A DNA stretch of 64,000 nt from assembly GCF_003121295.1 (NCBI RefSeq), contig NZ_PHNC01000011.1, positions 62,001 to 126,000 on the forward strand, given 5' to 3'. The position numbers and the translations under genes were made by a program. Under the pieces are notes generated by a model, which saw nothing but the letters and a program-made list of their open reading frames with translations, made no database searches and was not told the DNA's origin. Of this stretch, positions 14,442 through 22,613 are shown in pieces (position 1 is the stretch's first letter; each line of letters starts with the position of its first letter). The stretch comes from Streptomyces orinoci (GTDB taxonomy: Bacteria > Actinomycetota > Actinomycetes > Streptomycetales > Streptomycetaceae).

Positions 14442-15551
14442 CTACGGGTGGTGCGCGGGGGCTGTGGCGCGGGGCGGCGGTGGTGGTGGGAGTGTGGTGT
14501 CCAGGGCGGGGCGCGGGCGGATCCGTGGCGGCGTGGGGGTGCGGTGCGGTGGCAGGACGGCGACGGTGGCGCCGAGGTCCTCGGCGGCGTCCTTGACTTC
14601 GCGGGTGAGGAAGTCCAGTTGCCGGCCGAGGGCATCGAGGCGGGCTGCGATCTGCCGGCCCTGCACGGTCTCCAGGGCGGCGGCGAACTTGCCTGCGGTG
14701 TAGAGGAGTTCTTGCAGGCGGACCATCGGGCCTGCGTCGTAGCCGTGCTGGGTGGCGGTCAGCAGTGTCTCGGAGACGTCGCCAGCGGAGCGGGCTTCGG
14801 TGATGTCCTGGAGCAGCTCGTGCAGGGGCACTTCGGGTGCGGGCTCGGGGCGGTTGAACCGGGAGCTGTCGGGCCGCAGGACTCCGGGTGGCACGGGTCG
14901 TGGCAGTGCCCGTCCGGCGGTGTACTCGTCGCTGTAGTGTCCGATGACCTGCCATCCCGGCGCGTCGGGGTCGCCGGTCAGCGCGATGACGGTGGAGGTG
15001 TCGTCCTGGACCAGGTAGGCGAGTGTGATGCGCCGGCCGTCGGCGGCGTACCACGATTCGATCAGGTCCAACTCGCCGCGCAGCTTGGCGGCCTGGGCCT
15101 GGTGTGTCCACCTCTGCGCTTCTTCGGCGGTCAGCCCGGTTCCGGGTTCGCCCTGGTGGTGCTGGTCGGCGAGGTCGGCGGCGAGTGAGCTGTGGTCCGC
15201 CCAGAGGGCGAGGTGGGGCCACAGGGCCTGGTGCTGCTCGCGCTCGGCGGCCGAGCCGGGGGTGGCGGGGCGGCCAAGGATGCGGGTGATCTCGGCGTGG
15301 GAGGCGGCGAGGGCATCGAGCAGGGTGCGCCAGGCGGTGGTGTGCCGGGCCGGCGGCAGTTCGTCGAGGCTGCTGCGGGCTGCGTCCAGCAGGCCGGTGG
15401 CGTGCGGGGCGAGATGCGTGGTGTATGCCTCGGCGGCTGCGGCGTTGCGGCGGGCGCGGGCTGCTGCTGCGGCGTGGTGGTGGACGGTGCGGCCGTAGCG
15501 GTCCTGGGTGGTGTCGAGCGCGGTGGTGGTCTCGCGGTCGATGACGGCCAT
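14442..15551 (-). CDS. Hypothetical helical plasmid protein
   Basis: 369 aa from the ATG at 15551. In-frame coding-like sequence (ARELAEHARDFRLR) continues upstream to an ATC triplet at about 15609 that follows AGGAG by 5 nt, while the ATG itself has no ribosome site, so the true start may be the ATC. The N-terminal half is helical (LLDAARSSLDELPPARHTTA, WRTLLDALAASHAEITRILG). The middle is beta-rich (RITLAYLVQDDTSTVIALTG). A helical stretch resembling a short coiled coil (QIAARLDALGRQLDFLTREV) precedes a Pro-rich tail. No known family recognised. Confidence 0.65.
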   Translation of the reverse strand: MAVIDRETTTALDTTQDRYGRTVHHHAAAAARARRNAAAAEAYTTHLAPHATGLLDAARSSLDELPPARHTTAWRTLLDALAASHAEITRILGRPATPGSAAEREQHQALWPHLALWADHSSLAADLADQHHQGEPGTGLTAEEAQRWTHQAQAAKLRGELDLIESWYAADGRRITLAYLVQDDTSTVIALTGDPDAPGWQVIGHYSDEYTAGRALPRPVPPGVLRPDSSRFNRPEPAPEVPLHELLQDITEARSAGDVSETLLTATQHGYDAGPMVRLQELLYTAGKFAAALETVQGRQIAARLDALGRQLDFLTREVKDAAEDLGATVAVLPPHRTPTPPRIRPRPALDTTLPPPPPPRATAPAHHP

Positions 15552-15970
15552 GCGAAGGCGGAAGTCACGGGCATGCTCTGCGAGTTCGCGGGCCGGGGTG
15601 GTGTCGGTGATCGCTTCTCCTGATGGTCGAGGTCAGCTGCGGGCTCGGCACCGGGCGGGGCCTGGGCGGTCATGGCCGGCGGGCGGGCAGGTGCGGGCGG
15701 TGCGGCCTGTTGGGGTGCGTCGGTGCGCAGGTCGGGGTCGAGGGCGACGGGGTAGCGGGCGGCGGTGAGCATCGCGGCTGCCCACGTCGCGTGCTCGTTC
15801 TCCCAGTCGCGCCCCAGATCGAACGGGAGCCGGATCCAGTAGCCGCGCAGTGCCGGCTGGAACAGGAAGTGGGCTCGGCGCAGGATGTCTGCGGCCAGAA
15901 GGTCCAAGGGGCCTTCCACTTCGACCTCGCCGCCCTGTCCGCGGGTGATGCGGATCGGCTCGGCGGTCAT
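15131..15970 (-). CDS. Hypothetical plasmid protein; 3' end uncertain
   Basis: The ATG at 15968-15970 overlaps the stop of the upstream gene (ATGA). The first 85 residues are convincing: beta-rich VEVEGPLDLLAADILRRAHF, then GYWIRLPFDLGRDWENEHAT and a helix WAAAMLTAARYPV. A Pro/Ala-rich stretch follows. The frame stays open to 15131, overlapping the next gene out of frame. A stop at about 15618 in another frame, just before AGGAG, suggests the natural C-terminus is near 15620 and that a single-base indel has moved the frame. Function unknown. Confidence 0.5.
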   Translation of the reverse strand: MTAEPIRITRGQGGEVEVEGPLDLLAADILRRAHFLFQPALRGYWIRLPFDLGRDWENEHATWAAAMLTAARYPVALDPDLRTDAPQQAAPPAPARPPAMTAQAPPGAEPAADLDHQEKRSPTPPRPANSQSMPVTSAFAWPSSTARPPPRSTPPRTATAAPSTTTPQQQPAPAATPQPPRHTPRISPRTPPACWTQPAAASTNCRRPGTPPPGAPCSMPSPPPTPRSPASLAAPPPPARPPSASSTRPCGPTSPSGRTTAHSPPTSPTSTTRANPEPG

Positions 15971-16428
15971 CGGGAGCGTCCGCTGGCGGAAGCGGTCAGG
16001 TGGACGGTGGGGGCGTAGGCGGGCTTGGGCGGGATCGGACGGGCAGAGGGCGGGGAGGTGGTCAGTGCCGGGCCGCATTGCGGGGAGCGTCCGGCGGAGG
16101 CCCGCGCGACGCGGTTGCGCCGCTCGGTGTGCTCGGGGACGGCCATGGGGTTGTGGGCCGGTCCGGGGGTGATGACGGGGTCGAGGAGGTAGTCGGCGTG
16201 CACGGCATAGCCGTGGCGGCGCAGGTCATGGACGGCCTGGCGGGTGCGCCGCATGCCGTCCTGGTCCGGGTTGGTCAGCCGGTACAGGCCGGGCCGTTCG
16301 GGTACGGGCTCGAACTGCTCACAGGTGAGGAACCAGTGGGCCAGGTGGGCGGGCATCGTGGCGGTGGCGGTGGCGACGAAGCCGTGGTGGGGATGGGTGC
16401 CGAAGGCGAAGTAGGCGTCAGGGGGCAA
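15967..16428 (-). CDS. Small plasmid protein of the repeated domain-A family
   Basis: 153 aa. TTG at 16426-16428 with AAGG 8 nt upstream. It holds one copy of a domain that recurs at 1-378, 16275-17534 and 19656-20429: HLAHWFLTCEQFEPVPERPG, LYRL, then a helix AVHDLRRHGYAVHADYLLDP. The tail is Pro-rich and poorly ordered. No enzyme motif is seen. It is translationally coupled to the gene downstream. Confidence 0.65.
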   Translation of the reverse strand: MPPDAYFAFGTHPHHGFVATATATMPAHLAHWFLTCEQFEPVPERPGLYRLTNPDQDGMRRTRQAVHDLRRHGYAVHADYLLDPVITPGPAHNPMAVPEHTERRNRVARASAGRSPQCGPALTTSPPSARPIPPKPAYAPTVHLTASASGRSR

Positions 16429-17534
16429 GGGGTGAGCCTTTCGGTGGAGAGGCGGGTCACCGGTGGGGTGCGGGCCGGCCGGGCGGGAGGGCGCGGGGTT
16501 GCCGCCTGTGCCTGGCGGAGGAACGGCTCGCTGTGGGTGAGCCAGGTGGTGATGGCCGGCCACGTCCGAAGGTTGCGTTCCGTGCGGGCGAGCGGGGTGC
16601 CGAAGGCCAGCTCCTCGCGCACGGCCTCGGCGTCGCTGAGGGCGCCGGCCAGCTGTGTGAGGGCCTGGGTGTCCTGGGGCCACGGTGTGGCGGTGGGGTG
16701 GCAGCGGTCCAGCAGCGCGGGGGCGTGGTCCAGCACGGTCAGGAAGTCCCGCCAGGCACTGTCCAGGAATTGTGCGGTCGCATCGCCGAGCGCGTCGATG
16801 TCCAGCGGGGTGGCGTCGCTGTACCGGGTGGAGGCGACCATCGCGGCCCAGGCGTCGTGCTCGGTGCGGATGCGGTCGAGGGCGCCGGCGACGTCTGTGA
16901 TCCGGCGGGCATGGACGGCGCGGTCGAAGGCGGGCAGGTACCGGCCGGTGATCTCCCGGGCGGCGTGACCGGGGAAGGGCGGCAGGACGATGCTGCGCGG
17001 GGCGTGCGGATCGCCGTGCCCTTCACCGAACAGCTCCCGGGCGAAAGCGCCGACGAGGTAGTGGAGTTGGTGGCCGGGGCGCTCGATGAGCAGCAGGGTG
17101 GTGCCCGATGCCGTATCGGTGAGGGTGGCGGCGTAGGGGACCCGGTCGCTCTGCACGGCGCGGACGAGTTCGCCGCTGTCCCACAGCCACGGCACGAGGT
17201 CCTCCTGCCACACCGGATGGCAGTACAGCTCGACCTGGGTGTCCCACTGGCCGGGCAGGAGACGGGCGATGTCACAGGCGGCGTCGCCGATGAAGCGCCG
17301 GCTGCTGGTCGTCACCGTGACGCCGTGCGCCTCGGCCGAGCGGACCAGGCCGGCCACAGTGGCGCAGGAGGCGACCGGATCGCCAGCCTGTTTCAGGCGG
17401 TACACACCGGCGTCGCCCCGCTGGAACCCGGATGCCTCCAGTGCGGTGCCCGCGGCCTCGTACTTCGAGCCGGACGGCATGGCGACGATGCCGGCATCCC
17501 GGCTGTAGGCGAGGATGATCTGCGCGTCAGCCAC
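16275..17534 (-). CDS. Two-domain plasmid protein (domain A then domain B); 3' end uncertain
   Basis: Up to 419 aa. The GTG at 17532-17534 overlaps the stop of the glycosyltransferase gene. Residues 1-80 are domain A (AAGTALEASGFQRGDAGVYR, LVRSAEAHGVTVTT). Residues 90-250 are domain B (LLPGQWDTQVELYCHPVW, LLLIERPGHQLHYLVGAFA, ITGRYLPAFDRAVHARR). Helices follow (DAWAAMVASTRYSD, WRDFLTVLDHAPALLD). The gene at 19656-20429 carries the same two domains in reverse order. The frame passes the next gene's start without a stop; a frame ending about 16417 in another phase suggests an indel near the 3' end. Confidence 0.6.
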   Translation of the reverse strand: MADAQIILAYSRDAGIVAMPSGSKYEAAGTALEASGFQRGDAGVYRLKQAGDPVASCATVAGLVRSAEAHGVTVTTSSRRFIGDAACDIARLLPGQWDTQVELYCHPVWQEDLVPWLWDSGELVRAVQSDRVPYAATLTDTASGTTLLLIERPGHQLHYLVGAFARELFGEGHGDPHAPRSIVLPPFPGHAAREITGRYLPAFDRAVHARRITDVAGALDRIRTEHDAWAAMVASTRYSDATPLDIDALGDATAQFLDSAWRDFLTVLDHAPALLDRCHPTATPWPQDTQALTQLAGALSDAEAVREELAFGTPLARTERNLRTWPAITTWLTHSEPFLRQAQAATPRPPARPARTPPVTRLSTERLTPCPLTPTSPSAPIPTTASSPPPPPRCPPTWPTGSSPVSSSSPYPNGPACTG

Positions 17535-18288
17535 GGGCGTGCGCCTGGTGGGTGAGGGCGGCGCGCAGGGCGCGGCCGTAGTGCCAGGCATGCTCGCGGG
17601 CGGCCGGCTCCAGCTGGTCGTACCCGGGCTGGGCTGTCATCTGACCTGCGTATTTGCGGTATCTGTACACCGTGTGGGGCAGCAGGATTCCGGGGGCAAG
17701 GCTGGTCACGCCGACGGCCGCGCAGTAGTCCTCGCCTTGGACGAGTCCGCCCATCGGGGCGGCGCGCACCAGCTCGGTGCGGGCCAGGATCGTGGTCGGC
17801 CCGATCGGGATGGTGTGCTCCGGAGAGCGCCAGTACGTCCACACATCCCCCGGCTCGTGCCGGCCCGGCGGCGTCGGGCAGCGCCAGACGGTGGTCGACC
17901 CGTCGGGGTGGAGATCCTCACTCCATCCGGCGCACCAGCCCACCCCTGTTTCTTCCAGGGCCTGAAGCCGCACCGCCATGGCGTCCGGTGCGAACTCGTC
18001 ATCGTCGTCGGCCCAGTTGCAGAACTCGGTGCGGACCTGGGTCAGGGCGAGGTTGCGGGCGCAGGCGGCGCCGACCGGCCGGGGCAGAGCGAGGGTGCGC
18101 ACGCGAGGGTCGGCCGCGAGCGGCTGCGGCAGCCGGGCGGGGTCGGCGCCATCGATGGCGATGACCGCCTCCCACGGAACGCTCTGACGGTCAAGGCTTG
18201 TGTGCATGGCGGTCAGATAGCCGAGCCGGTCTTCGCGCAGCTGGGTGGCGATGACGACCGTGATCAAGGGCGTGTCGGACGTGGACAG
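17527..18288 (-). CDS. Family 2 glycosyltransferase, probable CTG start
   Basis: 253 aa. GT-A fold signatures: ITVVIATQLREDRLGYL, SLDRQSVPWEAVIAIDGADP, PVGAACARNLALTQ and the acidic metal-binding cluster WADDDDEF at about residue 100. It would move a sugar from a nucleotide-sugar to an unknown acceptor. GGAGG lies 7 nt before CTG at 18286-18288; the later TTG at 18267 has no ribosome site, so CTG is preferred. The gene sits inside the conjugation operon and overlaps the next gene by 8 nt. A role in modifying the cell surface or a transfer-machine protein is inference. Confidence 0.75.
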   Translation of the reverse strand: MSTSDTPLITVVIATQLREDRLGYLTAMHTSLDRQSVPWEAVIAIDGADPARLPQPLAADPRVRTLALPRPVGAACARNLALTQVRTEFCNWADDDDEFAPDAMAVRLQALEETGVGWCAGWSEDLHPDGSTTVWRCPTPPGRHEPGDVWTYWRSPEHTIPIGPTTILARTELVRAAPMGGLVQGEDYCAAVGVTSLAPGILLPHTVYRYRKYAGQMTAQPGYDQLEPAAREHAWHYGRALRAALTHQAHARG

Positions 18289-18325
18289 GAGAGTTCCTCC
18301 GGCGGGTGGGTGGGGGTGAAGGCTG

Positions 18326-18904
18326 TCAGCGGCGCGCGGCGGGGCGGGTCGGCACGCCGCGCGCCGGGGCAGGGGCGCCAGTGGCGGCCAAAGGTGCAGC
18401 GGCCCGCGTGGTTCGCGCGGTGGGGTTCCAGCGTGTGGGGGTGTCGCTGAAGGCGGTGCGGGGGTCGGTGTGCCAGTCCACGATTGGGCCGCGGTCGTGG
18501 TGGAGCAGGCTGATCACTTCGATCCCCTGTGGGTGCAGGATGTAGCCCCACTGCAGGTCCTGCGCGTCGGCGGTGGAGTCGGTGACCGTCATCCGCACCG
18601 GCGGAGAGCCGTCCGGCGTGATCAGGTTGTCCAGGGTGCGGCTGGGCCACTGCTCGCCGCCGGTCAGCGCGTCGACCAGCGCGGGCGGGGCTTTGTCGAG
18701 CAGGTCGGTGCCCAGCTCCTCCCAGCCGATGGCGACGTCGTCCACGAGGTGGCGCGACATGGCCTCGACGTTTTTGCCGAACCGGTGCTGGTAGGCGGTC
18801 AGAAGCAGCGGCAGGTGGTGGCTGGGCTCTCCGTCGAAGTGGACGTATATGCCGTGGTAGCCGCCGTTGTGGTGGGGGCGGGCGATGAAGGATCGGGTCG
18901 ACAG
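18326..18904 (-). CDS. Hypothetical plasmid protein, probable CTG start
   Basis: 192 aa. Coding-like sequence extends well upstream of the first ATG (18760) through ARPHHNGGYHGIYVHFDGEP and LLLTAYQHRFGKNVEAM to CTG at 18902-18904, which is preceded by GGAG at 7 nt. No ATG, GTG or TTG lies in the extension. The opening HHNGGYHGIYVHFDG...LLTAY resembles small actinobacterial phage or plasmid proteins of unknown function. The middle is WGYILHPQGIEVISLLHHD and the tail is basic and Pro/Ala-rich. Confidence 0.65.
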   Translation of the reverse strand: MSTRSFIARPHHNGGYHGIYVHFDGEPSHHLPLLLTAYQHRFGKNVEAMSRHLVDDVAIGWEELGTDLLDKAPPALVDALTGGEQWPSRTLDNLITPDGSPPVRMTVTDSTADAQDLQWGYILHPQGIEVISLLHHDRGPIVDWHTDPRTAFSDTPTRWNPTARTTRAAAPLAATGAPAPARGVPTRPAARR

Positions 18905-18931
18905 GAGAGCGCTCCGTGAGGTGTTGGTGGG

Positions 18932-19471
18932 CTACCGGCCGGGTGTCGGGCCGGCGGGAGGGATACCGGGTGGGGCCGGGGGAAGGCCGGCCGCAGTCCG
19001 GCCCTGGGGCGGGACGGGTGGTGCCGGTGCCGGGTCGTATGCGGCGTGCAGGATCGCAAGGTCCGCTTGGTCGGCGATGGCCAGCACGGACAGGCTGCGG
19101 CTGGCGGCTGTCATCAGCATCTTGGGCGGAGATCCGGGCTCGGCCCCGCGGTTCTGGCCGCGCCAGCGGGCGGCGGCCACCAGGTAGTCGCTCACCGTCT
19201 GGAGAACCGGTTCGGCCGCATCCAGAAAGTGCTGGGTGACCGCGCTGGCCTGCGCGGGTGTTTCGGCGGCGGCCAGAGCGTCGAGGTAGGGGCGGAGATC
19301 GGGGCTCGGCAGGTTCTGCTCGGGCAGCGGGTGCTGGGCCAGGAACGGCTCGGCGTCCCGCTTCGCCCAGCGCAGCAGGTCGCCCTTGGTGGCGGTGCCG
19401 TAGCGGGCGGCGGCGATCTGGTCGGCATCGCGTCCGACGTTGTCGTACAGCTCGAAGTCGGGGTTGCGCAT
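18932..19471 (-). CDS. Hypothetical helical plasmid protein
   Basis: 179 aa from the ATG at 19471, which follows GAGGA by 8 nt; a TTG at 19486 is an alternative. The sequence is helical with many Ala/Asp residues (DADQIAAARYGTATKGDLLR, AKRDAEPFLAQHPLP, SAVTQHFLDAAEPVLQTVSD) and ends in a Pro-rich tail. No signal peptide, membrane segment or known motif. It lies in the accessory part of the conjugation operon. Confidence 0.6.
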   Translation of the reverse strand: MRNPDFELYDNVGRDADQIAAARYGTATKGDLLRWAKRDAEPFLAQHPLPEQNLPSPDLRPYLDALAAAETPAQASAVTQHFLDAAEPVLQTVSDYLVAAARWRGQNRGAEPGSPPKMLMTAASRSLSVLAIADQADLAILHAAYDPAPAPPVPPQGRTAAGLPPAPPGIPPAGPTPGR

Positions 19472-19655
19472 CGGGCGGGTCCTCAAGGGAAAGGTGCTCG
19501 GATACGGCTGCCTCGGCGTCCGCGCGGCGGCAGCCGTATCCGACTGAGGTGTGGGGTAGTTGGCGGCCGGGGCTCCGGCTGGTGCCGGGCGTCGGCGCGG
19601 TCGTTGCCCCCAGGCTGTGGAAGAAGAAAGGTGCCAGCGTGGCCCGGCGGCCGGC

Positions 19656-20429
19656 TTACCGGTGGCGGGCGGTCGCGGAGGTGCTGACGGGTGGCGGAAC
19701 GGGCATGGGCGCTGACGTGGTTGGGGCCGTGGCGTGGCGGAGGTTCACGCCGATGCCCTGGTGGGCGAGCTGGTGCACCAGGGCCTGCACGCGCAGCGCT
19801 CGGCCGTCCTCGCCGTATGCGGCGGGCAGCAGGAACGCGGCCTGGTGAGGGTGGTACTGGAAGCCGAGGGTGTACAGCGTGGTGCGGGCGTCCTCGGGAA
19901 CGCTGTCGTACGGCGTGCCGAGGGCGCCGTCCTCGTACCAGGTCAGGGTGACGACGCGTGGTACCTGTGGCGGTGGTGACCGGTGCGCTGGCTCGGGCTT
20001 TTCGGCCGCGTTGCGGCGCACGGCTGCCAGGGCGTTCTTGTAGCGGGGCAGGAGGCGGCGGGTGACCTCGGCGGCTGCGCGGGCCGGATCGCCTGTGACC
20101 TTGATTCCGTTCGGTTCTTCCACGCCGTGGAAGTGGTGGTCCTTGAGGCCGTCTTCGGGGGCGACGGGGGCGACGAGGAAGTGGTGGCGGTGCAGCGGCC
20201 GGTCGATGACGTAGAGTTGCTCGCCGTTTGGGCCGGTCAGCAGGCTGTGGTGGCCGAGGACGAATTCGCTGACTGCCCAGTAAACATGTCCGCAGTCCCA
20301 GACCCGGTCACCGACGGGAAACTGGTCTTGGTAGGTCATGTGCTGGTGGTACTGACTGGTCCATGCGCCGGGCAGGCGCGAGGCGAGCGCTTGAGCGAAG
20401 GAAGCCATGTCGGTGCGGTCGTGGTTCAT
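19656..20429 (-). CDS. Two-domain plasmid protein (domain B then domain A)
   Basis: 257 aa; GGAG lies close to the ATG at 20429, and a second ATG at 20408 is possible. Residues 10-125 are domain B (LPGAWTSQYHQHMTYQDQFP, LYVIDRPLHRHHFLVAPVAP, VTRRLLPRYKNALAAVR), aligning with 90-250 of the 16275-17534 product. Residues 155-230 are domain A (DARTTLYTLGFQYHPHQAAF, LVHQLAHQGIGVNLRHA). Intact His residues in domain B (GHVYW, LHRHHF) are notable but no known enzyme is matched. The domain order is reversed relative to its paralogue. Confidence 0.65.
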   Translation of the reverse strand: MNHDRTDMASFAQALASRLPGAWTSQYHQHMTYQDQFPVGDRVWDCGHVYWAVSEFVLGHHSLLTGPNGEQLYVIDRPLHRHHFLVAPVAPEDGLKDHHFHGVEEPNGIKVTGDPARAAAEVTRRLLPRYKNALAAVRRNAAEKPEPAHRSPPPQVPRVVTLTWYEDGALGTPYDSVPEDARTTLYTLGFQYHPHQAAFLLPAAYGEDGRALRVQALVHQLAHQGIGVNLRHATAPTTSAPMPVPPPVSTSATARHR

Positions 20430-20480
20430 GTGCTCCGGATGTGAGTTGGTGCCTGGCGGGGAATCGGTGGATTGTGTCCT

Positions 20481-21029
20481 TCAGCGCATGACGCGCGCAG
20501 GGCGGGCTTCTGCGGGCATCGCGGGCGCTGGACTGGTGCGGGACCGGGCGGCATGGATCCGAGAGAGCTCGGCCGCATTGGTGCGCAACTGTTGGGCGGC
20601 AGTGCGCAGTAGAGGGGCGACAAGGTCGAGGCGTTCCTGGAGGGGCTGTCGGGCGTCGAGTGGAATGGGAATCCGTTTCCCGACCGCTGGCTGCAGAAGA
20701 TGCCCGTGGAGAAACCCCAATCTTTCGGTGACGTGGCCGAGGTGGCTGAGAGCCATTCCAAGGGGCACGGCAGATTGGGCGAGTGCGGCGGTACCGAAGC
20801 GTTCGACGGGACCATGCGACGGGCGGTGGAGGACTTCGTCTCGATAGCTGGTTGTCAGCTCCTCGCTGATCTCCATGAGTACGCAGCTTGCGTCGCCGAT
20901 CAGCTTCTGGATGGCTGGGGTGATGTCGTCGCCGCGCTGGAGTTGTCCGGCAGCCGGAAGATCTGCCGTCATACGGTCGAGGGTGCGGGCCAGTTGCAGG
21001 AAGTATTCGGGATGGGTGATGTCCGGCAT
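20481..21029 (-). CDS. Hypothetical helical protein
   Basis: 182 aa, ATG start 43 bp after the VirB4-like gene. All-helical: HPEYFLQLARTLDRMTADLP, QKLIGDASCVLMEISEELTT, PLGMALSHLGHVTERLGFLH, PLLRTAAQQLRTNAAELSRI. No transmembrane segment or signal peptide. Possibly a partner of the adjacent ATPase; no family recognised. Confidence 0.6.
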   Translation of the reverse strand: MPDITHPEYFLQLARTLDRMTADLPAAGQLQRGDDITPAIQKLIGDASCVLMEISEELTTSYRDEVLHRPSHGPVERFGTAALAQSAVPLGMALSHLGHVTERLGFLHGHLLQPAVGKRIPIPLDARQPLQERLDLVAPLLRTAAQQLRTNAAELSRIHAARSRTSPAPAMPAEARPARVMR

Positions 21030-21070
21030 GTGGCTTAGGTCCCTTCAGTTGGAGCGAACTTGCGGGGGAT

Positions 21071-22585
21071 TCAGTGCATGCGGGCGTCGGTGTCGAACAG
21101 CGCCAGCTCGTGCGGGTGCAGGAGGTGCTGCACGATGAAGGAGCGTCCGGCGACCTTCCACAGTCCGCGGCCCCGGTTGAGGTGGGCGATGGCCTCGGTC
21201 TCCACCGACGTCAGGCCCAAGAGTGCGGCGGCGGCTTGGAGTTGGTCGGTCTCCTGCCGGTAGATGATGCGGGTGGAACAGTCGGCCAGCAGGCCCTCGG
21301 CCAGAGCGCGTCCTCGTGATCCGGCGTCGCCGGCGGTGAGCAGGTCGGACAGGCGGTGGATGACCATGAGGTTTGCGATGCCCAGGCCGCGGGAGAGTTT
21401 CCACTGGGACTGCATGCGCTGCAGCAGGCCGGGGTGGCGCATCAGGCGCCAGGCTTCGTCGTAGACGATCCATCGCCGTCCGCCGCGTGGGTCGGTGAGC
21501 GCGGATTCCATCCAGGCGCTCGCGCAGGTCATGGCGAGGACGAGGGCGGTGTCGTCACCCGAGCCGCCCAGCCGGGACAGGTCGGTGGTCAGCATTGGCG
21601 AGTTGGGGTCGAAGCGCACGGTGCTGGGCGCGTCGAACATCCCCGCCAGGTCGCCGTGGACCATGCGGCGCAGGGCGTGGGCCAGGTCGCGTGCGGCCTC
21701 ACCCAGGCGGCCGGACATCACGCCGCCGGCGGCATCGAGCTGGTCGGGGTTGTTGAGGGTGGCGGCGATGTCGCCGAGCAGCGGGGTGCGGCCTGTGGCG
21801 GCGGCGTGGGTGACGACGGCGTCGAGGGCGACGTCGAGCGCGGTGTGCTCCATCGGCATCAGGTCCCGTCCGAGGACGGTACGGGCCAGGGAGCCGAGCA
21901 GGAGCAGGCGGCGCTTGCGGATCTCGCCCGCCCAGTCCGCCTCGGAGACACTGTTGGGTCGCGGGGCGGCGTCGAGGGGGTTGAGCTTGCCGGGCAGGCC
22001 AGGGCCGAGGGCGATGGAGGTGCCGCCCAGCGCGGTGGCCACGGGTGTCCATTCGCCCTTGGGGTCGCAGGGGACGTAGACGCGGTAGCCGAAGGCGACC
22101 GACCGCAGGGCGAAGGATTTGGCGAGCGCGGACTTGCCCTGGCCGATGACGCCGGCGAGCAGCACGTTGGGGTTGGTGAAGCCCTCGATCTTGCCGTACA
22201 GGGCGAAGGGGTCGAAGCAGAAGGAGGCTTCGGCGTGGACGTCGCGGCCGATGTAGATGCCTTCGGCGCCGAGGCCGCCTTCGGCGAGGAAGGGATAGGC
22301 CCCGGAGGCGGTGGCGGTGGTCATCCGGTGGGCCGGCAGTCGGAGCTTGTTGCCCCGGGCGGAGGCAGGTCCTGGGCGCCCGGCGGGCGGGTAGATGGGG
22401 GCGGGGGCTTCCTGCTCGACGGGTTCCTGGCCGCTCGGGTGGACGGCTGCCTGGGCGCGGGCCTTGGCGGTGGCTTCGGCGAGCTGGCGGCGGGCGGCCT
22501 TGCGGGCGGCGCGGTCGGTGCCGTGCGGGGTGAACAGCGGGGAGGCCGAGGCGCGTCGGGCGCGGCGGGCGGGCCGGTGGTTCAT
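21071..22585 (-). CDS. VirB4/TrbE-like conjugation ATPase
   Basis: 504 aa. Walker A GVIGQGKSALAK at about 145-156 and Walker B RRWIVYDEAWRLM near 365, followed by MQSQWKLSRGLGIANLMVIH and a sensor-like RIIYRQETDQLQ, the order seen in VirB4-type ATPases. The N-terminal 80 residues are basic and Ala/Arg-rich. It would power assembly of the mating channel at the inner face of the membrane. It is shorter than proteobacterial VirB4 (about 800 aa) because it has mainly the ATPase half, as is common in actinobacterial systems. It lies in the same operon as the TrbL-like and SCO6880-type genes. Confidence 0.85.
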   Translation of the reverse strand: MNHRPARRARRASASPLFTPHGTDRAARKAARRQLAEATAKARAQAAVHPSGQEPVEQEAPAPIYPPAGRPGPASARGNKLRLPAHRMTTATASGAYPFLAEGGLGAEGIYIGRDVHAEASFCFDPFALYGKIEGFTNPNVLLAGVIGQGKSALAKSFALRSVAFGYRVYVPCDPKGEWTPVATALGGTSIALGPGLPGKLNPLDAAPRPNSVSEADWAGEIRKRRLLLLGSLARTVLGRDLMPMEHTALDVALDAVVTHAAATGRTPLLGDIAATLNNPDQLDAAGGVMSGRLGEAARDLAHALRRMVHGDLAGMFDAPSTVRFDPNSPMLTTDLSRLGGSGDDTALVLAMTCASAWMESALTDPRGGRRWIVYDEAWRLMRHPGLLQRMQSQWKLSRGLGIANLMVIHRLSDLLTAGDAGSRGRALAEGLLADCSTRIIYRQETDQLQAAAALLGLTSVETEAIAHLNRGRGLWKVAGRSFIVQHLLHPHELALFDTDARMH

Positions 22586-22613
22586 CGGTGATGCTCGATT
22601 CGGCGGTTCCCGC

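Noticed and set aside
10342..15222. Open frame of over 1600 codons on the minus strand across cassette 2
   Set aside because: It is antisense to the clearly coding recombinase genes and arises from high third-position GC; its translation is low-complexity Arg/Gly/Ala without domains, apart from the short MAVIGKPGYQKLG start noted separately.
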